Origin: CAZFAP01 sp964516325
GTDB lineage: Bacteria; Auribacterota; JABMQX01
Reading direction: 5' to 3'
DNA: 51,308 bases
Assembly (NCBI GenBank): GCA_964516325.1
Contig: CAZFAP010000008.1
Span: 1 to 51,308 of the forward strand
Below are positions 16,222-24,916 of this stretch, piece after piece. Each line of letters opens with the position of its first letter. The stretch's first letter is position 1. The notes beneath the pieces are model-generated. The model was not told the DNA's origin, ran no database searches, and worked only from the letters and a program-made list of their open reading frames with translations. The translations under genes were made by a program, and so were the position numbers.

Positions 16222-17523
16222 CTACTCATGACTGCGGACTTCCCGTCCCTTCGCGGGAGATTGGTCATCGCTCTCCCCCGGTTCCAAATCCTGTGCCGGA
16301 GATGACGCGTGGACATGCGGCGCAGGCGGTGTATGAAGTTCCCTGCGAAGGAGATGCCTGGCGAATTGGTTCTTGACAAACCGAACGACGCCCCTTGAAA
16401 ACTCCCTTCCGAAAACGCCCGTCAGATCAGAGAGATCTTGCTCGACAATCGCCTTCTCGCAGCCGATCCCCTCGAAGTATCCCGCAAGCTCGCGGCTGCA
16501 CTCCTCGCGGCATATCCGTTTATCCAGTCTGTACAACATGACCGCCTTTAGCAGCCCGAGTCGCTCGTCGGGATTCCTCTGCTGCTCCTCGTCCAAGAAG
16601 TCCAGAACCTTCTCGACCCGTCGGGCCTCGTAGTTGCACTTGGACCAGATCAGTGCCTCGACGAACTCAGCAAAAGAGGGACCGAAGTCATCGGGTTTGT
16701 CTGGATGGAGGTCAACGATCCGCTGGAACAACCGCGCGGCAGCCCGGTTTTTGCCCCGCCGGAGATACAGTTGAGCAAGGGCGTGCATACCCCTGATTGA
16801 CGAGGGATAATTTGTCAGAAGAGACCGTAGCCCTTTCTCGTAGTGGTCCCGGCCGTTGAGCTTCCCCTGGATTTCAGCAAGAGCGAGATAAGCCTCTTCA
16901 GACGGCTGGATTCCATTAGCTTTTCGCAAAGTTGCCGCCGCTTTTTGATACTCCCCCACGGCGGAGAATCCGCGGGCAAGTCGGTGAAGAGCTTCAACGC
17001 TGTCGGGGAGAAGGCTGACCGCCCTCTGAAACCACTCAATGGTAGCCTCCGGCCGTCCGTCCTCCAATGCGATCTCCCCCAGTAAGAGGCTCAACCGAGA
17101 GGCAAAAGCCCGATGTCCCTCTTTCTCTCCGAACTCCAGGAGTTGCCCCAGGCGGCGGACGACCTTTTCCCTTTCCTCCGCTTTGCAGAGGTCCTTGGCC
17201 TTGTCCTCGATCCACCAGATGATGTCATTCGCTTCATCGGCCGTGTGATAGGCGAAGTCCTCCGTCGCCATCTCGCAGAGTTGCCAGAAGGTGTAGGCGG
17301 AATACTTCAGCTTTCCGTTGGTTATGTCGTAAATCTCGATCACGGCTTCGTCCCAACTGCTCGCATAATACCAAATCCGGCGCCCGCTGTCTATCGTGCG
17401 AAGCAACGGCAGTCCGACCGGGGCGCTGGTGTCAGCGCCATTGAAAATACCACCCGCCTTTTTGGCATCGGTGGCTCTTTTGTGTCCATTTCCCCTTGGA
17501 GAGTGCGCTGCCGTTGCCGCCAA
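16222..17523 (-). CDS. TPR-repeat protein
   Basis: Up to 433 residues. The central part (about 140-290) has tetratricopeptide-like repeats such as ATIEWFQRAVSLLPDSVEALHRLA, read as helix pairs, and GMHALAQLYLRRGKNRAAARLFQRIVDLHP. The N-terminal third (WYYASSWDEAVIEIYDI) and the C-terminal tail rich in His, Pro and Asp are unrecognised. No signal peptide is seen, so it is probably cytoplasmic. The longest frame begins with TTG at 17523 and has no good ribosome site, so the true start may be further in. Convergent with prfB. TPR proteins mediate protein contacts; the partner is unknown. Confidence 0.75.
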   Translation of the reverse strand: MAATAAHSPRGNGHKRATDAKKAGGIFNGADTSAPVGLPLLRTIDSGRRIWYYASSWDEAVIEIYDITNGKLKYSAYTFWQLCEMATEDFAYHTADEANDIIWWIEDKAKDLCKAEEREKVVRRLGQLLEFGEKEGHRAFASRLSLLLGEIALEDGRPEATIEWFQRAVSLLPDSVEALHRLARGFSAVGEYQKAAATLRKANGIQPSEEAYLALAEIQGKLNGRDHYEKGLRSLLTNYPSSIRGMHALAQLYLRRGKNRAAARLFQRIVDLHPDKPDDFGPSFAEFVEALIWSKCNYEARRVEKVLDFLDEEQQRNPDERLGLLKAVMLYRLDKRICREECSRELAGYFEGIGCEKAIVEQDLSDLTGVFGREFSRGVVRFVKNQFARHLLRRELHTPPAPHVHASSPAQDLEPGESDDQSPAKGREVRSHE

Positions 17524-18074
17524 GGGAAGACCCCTGGCCGGCGGGCAGCAACTTGCGTTGTGGGCTCAGGTCTGTGAAGGGATTGAGAGGAAGGGCCCGG
17601 ACAGGGACCGACCATGAGCTCCTCGGAAGCGGGTAAGAAAGCGCCTTTCGGCTCGCGAATAGACAAATTTGTGCAACTGAAGGGTGCCGTGTCATTGCTG
17701 GTTGAGAGCTGACTGGATGACGACTCGAAGGAGCGGTACGAGCGTCCATGCCACTTCAGCCACGAGGTTGGCCCTTTTTGGCGAAGCGGCATGGGATTTG
17801 GTGCTCTGCTCAGGTCATTTTCTCGGAAGTTGTCCCCACCGTCTCCAATTGCGAACTTTCACCCAGCCGCGCGCCGCGCTTGGCAGTGTTTTTGCGCAGT
17901 CCCCCATCGCCTTAATTTGAGCGCACGAGGTGCCACAGTCTTGCGCCCGAAGGACTGTGACAAGAGAAATGTCGGGGGGACGCGCCGTTGTACGTGGTTT
18001 GAAGCGCTGACCCACCGGGGCACAACTCCAAACTCTACTTGATCCAGGCTTCGTTTTGTCGCCGGGGGAGAACT
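17524..18074. other. intergenic region, no convincing gene
   Basis: Divergent gap between the TPR protein and the PEP-CTERM gene. A 32-codon frame from 17614 has no ribosome site and is probably chance. A 7-bp hairpin, CACAGTC (17932 onward) with GACTGTG (ending near 17958), flanks GCGCCCG and has the look of a dispersed intergenic repeat. No promoter with a good -35 was found. Confidence 0.4.
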
Positions 18075-18752
18075 ATGTCTTGGCTGGCCATGTTCTTGGC
18101 TGCTCTGTGTATTGCGCTGTTCTGGGTGGGGAATGTCGCCTATGGTGACCCTTTGACGTACCGAGACGACTTTGAGAGTTACTCAAACAACTCAGAGCTG
18201 AGGGACGTGTGGGACCCCGATAGCAGGGTTACGCTGGGTCAGCAGAACGGCAATCAATATCTGCGTCGGCGGGTAGCCCCTTCTGCCGGGGATAGAGCCG
18301 AGGTATGGGTTTGCTCCAGTCTGGGGCTGGAAGGAGGGGACCTTGACTCCGAGGTCCGGTGCACAGAAGTCAACTCGGGATACGCCTATTTCTACGTCAG
18401 GGAAGGGGGTTTTGATTATCGGTCCGTCATTGGGTATCCGCTTAGCACCGGGATGAACTGGGCGACATTCAGGCTATCCGACATCGCCCCGGAAGACTTC
18501 ATAGAGTTTGACGGAGGTAGTGACAAGCCTGACCTCACAGCCCCGGAGCGCCTTGGGCTGACCTTTTGGGTGCACACCGACAAACTTGGCGCCCAGTATA
18601 TGGAGGTGGATAACTTTGCTGTAGCGCCGGAACCGTCTGTGCTTCTGACGCTGGGGCTTCCGTGCGTGTTTTTAGGCAGGACTATCTTCCGCAACCGGCG
18701 CCGAGAAGCGCGGCCGGAGATGAAAAGAGGCGCACTCTCTCGGCGACATTGA
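18075..18752 (+). CDS. PEP-CTERM domain secreted protein
   Basis: 225 residues. A signal peptide (MSWLAMFLAALCIALFWVG) leads a beta-rich, probably jelly-roll domain with FESYSNNSELRDVW and MEVDNFAVAPEPS. The C-terminus is a PEP-CTERM sorting signal: PEP, a hydrophobic helix (SVLLTLGLPCVFLGRTIF) and a basic tail (RNRRREARP). Such proteins are exported and processed by an exosortase, typically for an exopolysaccharide-linked cell surface. The start at 18075 is chosen because GGGGGAG precedes it. The exosortase itself is not in the window. The ligand is unknown. Confidence 0.85.
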   Translation: MSWLAMFLAALCIALFWVGNVAYGDPLTYRDDFESYSNNSELRDVWDPDSRVTLGQQNGNQYLRRRVAPSAGDRAEVWVCSSLGLEGGDLDSEVRCTEVNSGYAYFYVREGGFDYRSVIGYPLSTGMNWATFRLSDIAPEDFIEFDGGSDKPDLTAPERLGLTFWVHTDKLGAQYMEVDNFAVAPEPSVLLTLGLPCVFLGRTIFRNRRREARPEMKRGALSRRH

Positions 18753-19027
18753 GGCTGGACCTCGGAACCGTCGAATAGCCCCCTTGCTCCCCTTTGCGAC
18801 CCTGCCCCGACTTTGCGCTGCATCATACGGTCAAAAGGACTCCTTCACGACCCTCGACACAGCGCCACCGCGCCTCGTCGGGCGCCAGCCGCGGCCCATT
18901 CAATCTTCTGTGCGGAACCACAGCCTTTATTGTATCATTATTGTAGAGGGAGCGAGTTCCGAGCGCGCGGGGGCTACGGTTTGAAACTGTTCATGGAATC
19001 GCTGCCCCATGCAGTGAAAGGTCGGGC

Positions 19028-20050
19028 ATGACGCAAAACAATTCTGGCGTGAAAGCGGTTGCGCTCTTGTCAGGCGGTTTGGATAGCCGCCTTGCGGTGA
19101 AACTCGTGCAAGAGCAAGGGATTGAGGTGCACGCGGTGAACTACATCACTTGTTTTTGCACGTGCACACCAAGAGGTAGCTGCAAGTCGGAAGCCCGAAA
19201 GGCTTGCAAGGAAGCGGATGTTCCGCTGAAAGTCGTGCCCACGAGCAAGGAATTCCTCGAGGTCGTGAAGAACCCGAAGCACGGCTACGGCAGAAACATG
19301 AATCCGTGCATTGATTGCCGGATTCTCATGTTCCGCATGGCAAAGGAGTACATGAAGGAAATCGGGGCCTCATTTCTTGTCACCGGGGAAGTCCTGGGGC
19401 AAAGGCCGATGTCGCAGAGGCGGGACGCCATGCGGTTGATTGACAGGGAGGCTGGTGTCGAAGGGCTTGTGCTCCGTCCGCTCAGCGCGAAACATCTTCC
19501 CATGACCGTTGCGGAGCGGGAGGGATGGGTTGACCGAGAGAAACTGTTGTCCATCAAAGGAAGGTCAAGGAAGGACCAGATGGTTCTCGCAGAATCGTAT
19601 GACATTCGGGATTATCCGTGTGCAGCGGGGGGGTGTTTGCTGACGTACGAGGGATTTGCCAACAAGGTGCGAGACCTCCTTTCACATAAGGATGCGGACC
19701 TGAACGATGTTGCGCTCTTGAAGGTCGGGCGACATTTCCGGCTTCCTCATGGCGGCAAGGCGGTTGTGGGGAAGAATAAGGAGGAGAACCTTCGGATACT
19801 TAACCTTTCAAGAAAGGGGGACGTGATTTTCCGCCCGCAGGGCAGCCTCCCTGTGCCGACTGCCCTTCTGAGGGATTCGAACTCAGAAGAGGAAATAGGA
19901 ATGACTGCCGATCTTTGCATTTCGCACTCAAAGCTGCGGACGGAGCCCTACGTTGAAATTGAATGGCACAGATACGAGACGCCCTCAGAGAAGAAAATCG
20001 TAAACGCGCGGGCAATGCCCCGGGAAAAAGTGGACTCGCTGAGAATTTGA
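19028..20050 (+). CDS. PP-loop ATPase (thiouridylase-like) with NFACT-R-like C-terminus
   Basis: 340 residues. The N-terminus has the PP-loop SGGLDSRLAVKL used by MnmA/ThiI-type enzymes to adenylate tRNA or other substrates. Cysteine-rich stretches follow: CFCTCTPRGSC, NPCIDCRILMF and YPCAAGGCLLT, which could bind a metal or iron-sulfur cluster or carry sulfur. The last third (LLKVGRHFRL, KAVVGKNKEENLRIL) resembles the NFACT RNA-binding fold. This architecture is known as a conserved family of uncertain function in sulfur transfer to tRNA. Followed 4 bp later by an M23 peptidase gene. Function inferred by family only. Confidence 0.85.
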   Translation: MTQNNSGVKAVALLSGGLDSRLAVKLVQEQGIEVHAVNYITCFCTCTPRGSCKSEARKACKEADVPLKVVPTSKEFLEVVKNPKHGYGRNMNPCIDCRILMFRMAKEYMKEIGASFLVTGEVLGQRPMSQRRDAMRLIDREAGVEGLVLRPLSAKHLPMTVAEREGWVDREKLLSIKGRSRKDQMVLAESYDIRDYPCAAGGCLLTYEGFANKVRDLLSHKDADLNDVALLKVGRHFRLPHGGKAVVGKNKEENLRILNLSRKGDVIFRPQGSLPVPTALLRDSNSEEEIGMTADLCISHSKLRTEPYVEIEWHRYETPSEKKIVNARAMPREKVDSLRI

Positions 20051-20054
20051 CGGT

Positions 20055-20726
20055 ATGCCAGCGGAACCGAAAAGGGAAGCACCCACTACACAGCATGGAC
20101 AGGACAATCCGGAGCCGAAGCGGCCGATTCGCAGAACCGTCGTCTGGAGGATCAGCCGCCGCAAGCTCATGGCAAGGGCGGCGCTTCTTGGAGGCGCCGT
20201 CCTGGCTCTTGTCCTCGCGGTATTTCTCGTCAAGACCCTCTCGCCAAAGCGAACGGCGTTCAGGGACGGTCCGCGATATGTTCCAAGCATCCTTCCAGTT
20301 TCTCTAAAAACGGGATGGGTTTCGTCAGAATTCGGTATGCGAATTGACCCCATCACAGGTCAAAAGAGGATGCATCGCGGAATAGACCTGGCGGTGGACG
20401 AAGGTGTGCCGGTGAGAGCTGCCGCGGACGGAAGGGTTGTCTTTGCGGGGCAGGGAGGCGACTACGGGAAGCTGGTGAGACTTGACCACGGCAATGGAAT
20501 TGAGACGAGATACGCTCATAACTCGGCGCTGAAGGTTGAAGACGGAGACCTTGTGAGAAGGGGGAGAGTCATCGCGCTCGCCGGTCATACCGGACGTGTC
20601 AAAGGAAACCCGGGCGACCATCTGCACTACGAGGTCTGGGTGAAGGGCCAACCCGTGAGCCCCCGGAAGTACCTCCCTCACAAAATCGTAGAGGGCAAAA
20701 AGCCGCCGCGTCCGGGGACAAAGTAG
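20055..20726 (+). CDS. M23-family metallopeptidase (LytM-like), membrane anchored
   Basis: 223 residues. A basic cytoplasmic head precedes one transmembrane segment (about 42-60, ALLGGAVLALVLAVFLVK). The periplasmic part is a LytM/M23 domain with the zinc and catalytic residues: His107 and Asp111 in HRGIDLAV, His155 and the HLHYEV pair (His189, His191). Such enzymes cut peptidoglycan cross-links, or, when degenerate, activate amidases; here the zinc ligands appear intact. Start 4 bp after the PP-loop gene, probably co-transcribed. Confidence 0.92.
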   Translation: MPAEPKREAPTTQHGQDNPEPKRPIRRTVVWRISRRKLMARAALLGGAVLALVLAVFLVKTLSPKRTAFRDGPRYVPSILPVSLKTGWVSSEFGMRIDPITGQKRMHRGIDLAVDEGVPVRAAADGRVVFAGQGGDYGKLVRLDHGNGIETRYAHNSALKVEDGDLVRRGRVIALAGHTGRVKGNPGDHLHYEVWVKGQPVSPRKYLPHKIVEGKKPPRPGTK

Positions 20727-20820
20727 GTGTCGCGAGGTTCGGGACGGGTTGTGGGCCGCAGACCTGACGGCCAGCGCAGCTGAAGGAAGCGCGCCAAGCC
20801 CTCGTGATAAAAAAATGCGT

Positions 20821-20856
20821 GCTCTCTGCTCTCTCCGCGTTCTCTGCGGCAGGGGC
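20821..20856. repeat. dispersed intergenic repeat, short copy B
   Basis: Reverse complement reads CCTGCCGCAGAGAACGCGG then AGAGAGC, the CCGCAGAG core of the repeats at 13896 and 36493 in the opposite orientation. It falls just before der and has created a spurious in-frame extension of that gene. Confidence 0.65.
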
Positions 20857-20872
20857 TTTGCGGAGCAACTCA

Positions 20873-22300
20873 ATGATGAACCAATCCACGCAAAATGTGA
20901 TCGCAATTGTCGGACGCCCGAATGTCGGCAAGTCGTCCCTGTTCAACCGCATTCTGCGCAAGAGGGTTGCCATAGTGGAGAAGCACGCAGGCACGACGCG
21001 AGACCGCCTCGGACAAAAAGGGGACTGGGGCGGCGTCCCTTTCGAGCTTGTGGACACGGGCGGCATTGTAACCGACCCCGAGGAAGAACTGGGGAAGATG
21101 GTCAAGCTCCAGGCGGAGGTGGCCATATCGGAGGCGTCAGTGGTTCTTTTTGTTGTGGACGTCTCCGAAGGGCTGACTCCTCTGGATATGGAAATAGCGG
21201 CGATTCTACGAAAGGCGGGGGCGAGCTCTGGCGGGGGGCGGTCGCGCGGCGACGAGAAGCTGCTTGATGTTGATCGCGAGAGGAGCGGTGAAGTCGCCGC
21301 CGCAGGGAAAAAAGTCATCGTCGTCGTCAATAAATGCGACAATCCGCAGCGGCTACAGTTGGCGGCGGAGTTCTATGCTCTGGGATTTGAAAAGGTGTTC
21401 GGGGTGTCGGCGTTGCACGGTCTTGGGATTGCCGACATGCTCGAAGAAGCGGTGTCAAACCTCCCAGGGGAAGCCCCGTCAGAAACCGGCGCTGCCCTGC
21501 GGGCTGCGATTGTCGGACAGCCAAACGTGGGGAAGTCCACTTTCATCAATTTCCTGCTCGGAGAGGAGCGGCTGATTGTGCACGATGCCCCGGGGACGAC
21601 CCGGGACTCGATAGACGTGCCGTACGAGACGGAAGACGGGGAAAAAATCCTTTTCATTGACACTGCCGGTATCCGCAGGCGAAGAGACATGTCCCGGCCC
21701 ATCGAGAAGCTCAGCTCGCTTCGGGCAGAGAGGTCGGTGGGCAGGTGTGATGTGGCTATGCTCTTGATTGACGCACCCAAAGGGCCTACCACGGGAGATT
21801 CGCGGATTGCCCATATCATCCAGGAGAGCCATAAGGGATGCGTTTTAGTCGTCAACAAGTGGGACCTCGTGCAGGAAGTCAGCAAGGATGAGTTTGAGGC
21901 GGCTGTCTATCAGAAGCTGCCATTTCTGGCTTATTGCCCGGTGGTTTTCAGTGTCGCCACGAGCGGCAAGGGGGTAATGAAAGCGCTGGACGCGGCGAGA
22001 GAAGTCCACCGGGAGTCCATGAAGCGAGTTCCCACGCCCGTCCTGAATGACATCTTGCACAAGGCTGTCGAGCACCGTCCTGCGCCCCTGATGAGGTTCG
22101 GGGGAGGCCGGGCGCGCGGCAACAGGTTGAAAGTCTATTACGCGACGCAAACAGGCGTCTCCCCGCCGAGATTCCGATTGTTTGCCAACAAAGCCCGCCT
22201 CGCCAAGCCGGATTATCTCGCCTACCTGACGAACCGGATTCGCTCCCGCTTTGCTTTCCCGGGCAGCCCGATCTTGCTCGAACTGCGAGATCGCGGATAG
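20873..22300 (+). CDS. der: ribosome-assembly GTPase Der (EngA)
   Basis: About 475 residues. Two tandem GTPase domains: the first with GRPNVGKS (14-21), DTGG and NKCD; the second with GQPNVGKS, DTAGIRRR and NKWD; then the KH-like C-terminal domain (KVYYATQTGVSPPRFRLFAN). Der is essential for 50S subunit assembly. The frame is open from 20804, but the extra residues come from an intergenic repeat, so I take the ATG at 20873 (or the adjacent one at 20876) after GGAGC. Odd: domain 1 carries about 30 extra residues (roughly 116-145, ASSGGGRSRGDEKLLDVDRE...) between ILRK and KKVIVVVNKCD, absent from typical Der. Confidence 0.96.
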   Translation: MMNQSTQNVIAIVGRPNVGKSSLFNRILRKRVAIVEKHAGTTRDRLGQKGDWGGVPFELVDTGGIVTDPEEELGKMVKLQAEVAISEASVVLFVVDVSEGLTPLDMEIAAILRKAGASSGGGRSRGDEKLLDVDRERSGEVAAAGKKVIVVVNKCDNPQRLQLAAEFYALGFEKVFGVSALHGLGIADMLEEAVSNLPGEAPSETGAALRAAIVGQPNVGKSTFINFLLGEERLIVHDAPGTTRDSIDVPYETEDGEKILFIDTAGIRRRRDMSRPIEKLSSLRAERSVGRCDVAMLLIDAPKGPTTGDSRIAHIIQESHKGCVLVVNKWDLVQEVSKDEFEAAVYQKLPFLAYCPVVFSVATSGKGVMKALDAAREVHRESMKRVPTPVLNDILHKAVEHRPAPLMRFGGGRARGNRLKVYYATQTGVSPPRFRLFANKARLAKPDYLAYLTNRIRSRFAFPGSPILLELRDRG

Positions 22301-22653
22301 ACGCCCGTACTGAAGCAGGGCGGCAATCCTTCCCGAAGACGTAACGAAGCGTGGATATGCACGTTTTTGAACGCCCGCCCGCATGCCTCACCTGAAAGCG
22401 CCGCGAAAACGACTTGGACTTGCCGAGGTTGCGGGCACGCCCCGGTCTGTCATTTTCGGAGAGAGGACTGCAAGGCTCGGCGGAAGCGGGACGGTGGAAA
22501 CGCCGAGTTGCGCTCGGAGAATGCTGCTTCCCTGAGACCAGCGGGGTGGCAACAGGCCTCCTTGGGGGCTTTATCCTCTTAGGCACGCGGCTTGCTAATC
22601 CCTCCTGTAAGGCTTCTACCACGAAGAACAAATCCAGCCGAGGCAACCGCAAA
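22301..22653. other. intergenic region between der and the nucleotidyltransferase gene
   Basis: About 350 bp, open in the frame of the downstream gene from 22414, but that extension has no family similarity. No promoter with a good -35, repeat or terminator is evident to me. Confidence 0.4.
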
Positions 22654-23790
22654 ATGGAGTTCTCCGAATACAGAAATCGAACGGAAGCGACCAAAGGCAT
22701 CATCCATGCGGCAGGTTTTGGGGAACGGCTGCACCCAATGACGCAGGTTGTTGCAAAGGAGTTGATCCCCGTTCACGACAAGCCGATGGTCTATTATCCG
22801 CTCTCGACGCTGATGTTGGCGGGGATTCGAGAGATTCTGATCGTGGCTCGTCCGCGGCATCTCCGTGGCTTCATGGAGCTCCTCGGAAATGGCTCTCACC
22901 TGGGGATCAGCATTTCTTACGCGGAGCAAATCCGCGGTGAGGGGATAGTGGAAACCCTTCTCGTCGCCGAGCGTTTCATCGGCGGCGATTCGGTCTGCCT
23001 TCTTTTCGGGGACAGTATCTTCCACGGAAGCTTGACCCCCCTGATGGATGCCCTGCGATTTGACCAGGGAGCGACCATTTTCGCCTGGGGCCGCGGACGC
23101 CACCACCGCGATAAGCCCGCTTACGCCAGAGCGGCTCTAAGCGAATACGGTCTCACCGGGGGGCACGGTTTCGGCCATGCGGACAATTGTCTCGCAACAT
23201 GGGATGAGGGCCATCTCCCCGACGAGGAATCCGTGGTGGTCGCATTTGATGAGGATGGGAAAGCGGTCTCGATAGAGGACAGAATACCCGGCGTCAGAGC
23301 GGAATATGCGGTTCCGAGCGTCTGCGTCTTTGACAGAAAAATTGCCGAGATCGTGAGGTCGCTGGGCCAGCCCGCGACGTGTGATTTCGGGCTTGTGGAG
23401 ATATGCAGAGAGTACCTCCGTCGGGGAGAGTTGCGAGTGCGGAGACTTGGCCTTGGGGATGTTTGGTTTGACGCGAGCACTCCATCCGCCCTGTCCGAGG
23501 CAGCGGATTTCATTGCCAGCTTCGAGGAGAAGCGAGGGGCCAAGATCGGGTGCATCGAGGAAGCGGCGTTCCGCATGGGGTTCATTGATGCGAGCAGGCT
23601 CGAGCGCCTTACGGCGGAGCTCCCGATGGGCGCATACCGCGAATATCTGATGCGGTTACTTGCCGCGTTTTCCCACAAGCCTGGGAAAGGGCAGAGAAGA
23701 ACCCTCTCCGATCCGCTTACACACCCAGCGCAAAGCGTCGAACCCGTCCACTCGTCGCTGACCGGCCGTCCCCGTGGTCTTTCCCGCTAA
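22654..23790 (+). CDS. divergent RmlA-like sugar-1-phosphate nucleotidyltransferase
   Basis: 378 residues, aligning over its length with glucose-1-phosphate thymidylyltransferases: ELIPVHDKPMVYYPLSTLML and AGIREILIVARPRHL are nearly family consensus, as is KIGCIEEAAFRMGFID. Key places differ. The nucleotide loop is AAGFGERLHPMT instead of LAGGxGTRLxPxT, the metal-binding region reads FGDSIFHG, and the usual EEKP is EDRIPG. About 35 extra residues end the protein. It may use an unusual substrate or be a regulatory or inactive paralogue. Start at 22654 chosen because the family N-terminus begins there and GAGG lies upstream. No other dTDP-sugar genes adjoin. Confidence 0.85.
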   Translation: MEFSEYRNRTEATKGIIHAAGFGERLHPMTQVVAKELIPVHDKPMVYYPLSTLMLAGIREILIVARPRHLRGFMELLGNGSHLGISISYAEQIRGEGIVETLLVAERFIGGDSVCLLFGDSIFHGSLTPLMDALRFDQGATIFAWGRGRHHRDKPAYARAALSEYGLTGGHGFGHADNCLATWDEGHLPDEESVVVAFDEDGKAVSIEDRIPGVRAEYAVPSVCVFDRKIAEIVRSLGQPATCDFGLVEICREYLRRGELRVRRLGLGDVWFDASTPSALSEAADFIASFEEKRGAKIGCIEEAAFRMGFIDASRLERLTAELPMGAYREYLMRLLAAFSHKPGKGQRRTLSDPLTHPAQSVEPVHSSLTGRPRGLSR

Positions 23791-24265
23791 AAGCGTTTTC
23801 AATCCCGCCAGTCTCCTGAGAAGCAATCCCTTCCGACTCGTCGGAGAAACGCCAATGGTGTGGCTCCACTTCTGGTGTGGCACGATTGCGACCTAAGGAC
23901 TTATCGTACCGCCAGCGTCTCGCCGGCTGTCCCGTGGGCATCTCGCCCGCGCGGGCGGGACATCCCCCGCGCCGCCATGCGCTTGGTGCTGGGTTACGTC
24001 CCCGCCGCCAAAATGGAGGCACACCTGCCCGCAAATGGCGTTTGCTCCTGCCCGTCGCAAGACTTATCATAAGGATAAGGCACATGTTCCGCGACACCGC
24101 ATGCGGTGCGCGAGATGCTTTTCTAACAGAGCGGGCGGGCTGAGCTGTTCATCGGCGGTGCGAAGCCGGTCAAAAGCTAATAGGTCGCCTGGAAAATTCA
24201 TCGAGCGCGATCGCCGAGGTCGGCGGCTTGGTCTTTCGAGATAATGAAAAACAAGGAGGTGGGTC
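23791..24265. other. intergenic region without genes
   Basis: About 475 bp, GC-rich and hairpin-prone: TCTCGCCCGCGCGGGCGGGA near 23940-23960 folds on itself, and CCGCATGCGGTGCG occurs near 24098. The right end carries AACAAGGAGGTGGGTC, the ribosome site of the DJ-1 gene. No supported coding sequence or clear promoter. Confidence 0.4.
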
Positions 24266-24853
24266 ATGGCTGCCAGGAAAATCCTTATGCTTGTTGGGGA
24301 TTTCGTCGAGGATTATGAGGCGATGGTCCCGTTTCAGATGTTGAGCATGGTGGGGCACACGGTCCACGCGGTCTGCCCGGGAAAAAAGGCGGGGGAGAAG
24401 GTGAGGACCGCCGTCCACGATTTCGAGGGAGATCAGACCTACAGCGAGAAACCGGGGCACAATTTCGCGCTGACCGCCACGTTCGATGAGATAAAGCCCG
24501 AGGACTATGATGCCCTCGTCATCCCCGGCGGACGCGCGCCGGAGTACCTGCGGCTCGACGACAGGGTGCTCTCGGTCGTGCGCCACTTTGCGAAAGCGAA
24601 GAAGCCCATCGCATCCATCTGCCACGGGCAGCAGTTGCTGGCGGCGGCGGGAGTCCTGGAAGGAAGACTCTGCACGGCTTATCCAGCGGTCAAACCGGAG
24701 GTTCTCCGTGCGGGAGCGAAATGGGGGGAAGTCAACGAGACATTCTCGAACGCGTACGTGGACGGAAACCTTGTGACGGCGCCCGCATGGCCCGCGCATC
24801 CGGAGTGGATGCGGAAATTCCTCGATCTCCTCGGGACAAAGATAGAACCTTGA
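24266..24853 (+). CDS. DJ-1/PfpI family protein
   Basis: 195 residues of the class I glutamine amidotransferase-like fold. The nucleophile elbow is Cys119 in IASICHGQQLLAAAG, next to His120 as in PfpI/YhbO proteins; YDALVIPGGRAPEYLR is the usual preceding loop. Members act as deglycases or chaperones or glyoxalases, or have unknown activity. A near-consensus AAGGAGGTG lies before the ATG, suggesting high translation. It is 63 bp upstream of the large secreted gene. Confidence 0.92.
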   Translation: MAARKILMLVGDFVEDYEAMVPFQMLSMVGHTVHAVCPGKKAGEKVRTAVHDFEGDQTYSEKPGHNFALTATFDEIKPEDYDALVIPGGRAPEYLRLDDRVLSVVRHFAKAKKPIASICHGQQLLAAAGVLEGRLCTAYPAVKPEVLRAGAKWGEVNETFSNAYVDGNLVTAPAWPAHPEWMRKFLDLLGTKIEP

Positions 24854-24916
24854 AGAGGCGCGGAGGGACCGGGCTGCGCACCAATCGGCAAGGATGATTT
24901 CACGGGGGGGAAGGAC

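Noticed and set aside
17614..17712. Short plus-strand ORF (MSSSEAGKKAPFG...)
   Set aside because: No ribosome site, no recognisable domain and only 32 codons; probably chance.
20804..20872. N-terminal extension of Der resembling a signal peptide
   Set aside because: The residues (LSALSAFSAAGAL) are translated from an intergenic repeat; Der is cytoplasmic and starts at 20873.
23876..23890. sigma-54-like promoter TGGCAC...TTGC
   Set aside because: The spacing between the two elements is too short for a -24/-12 promoter.
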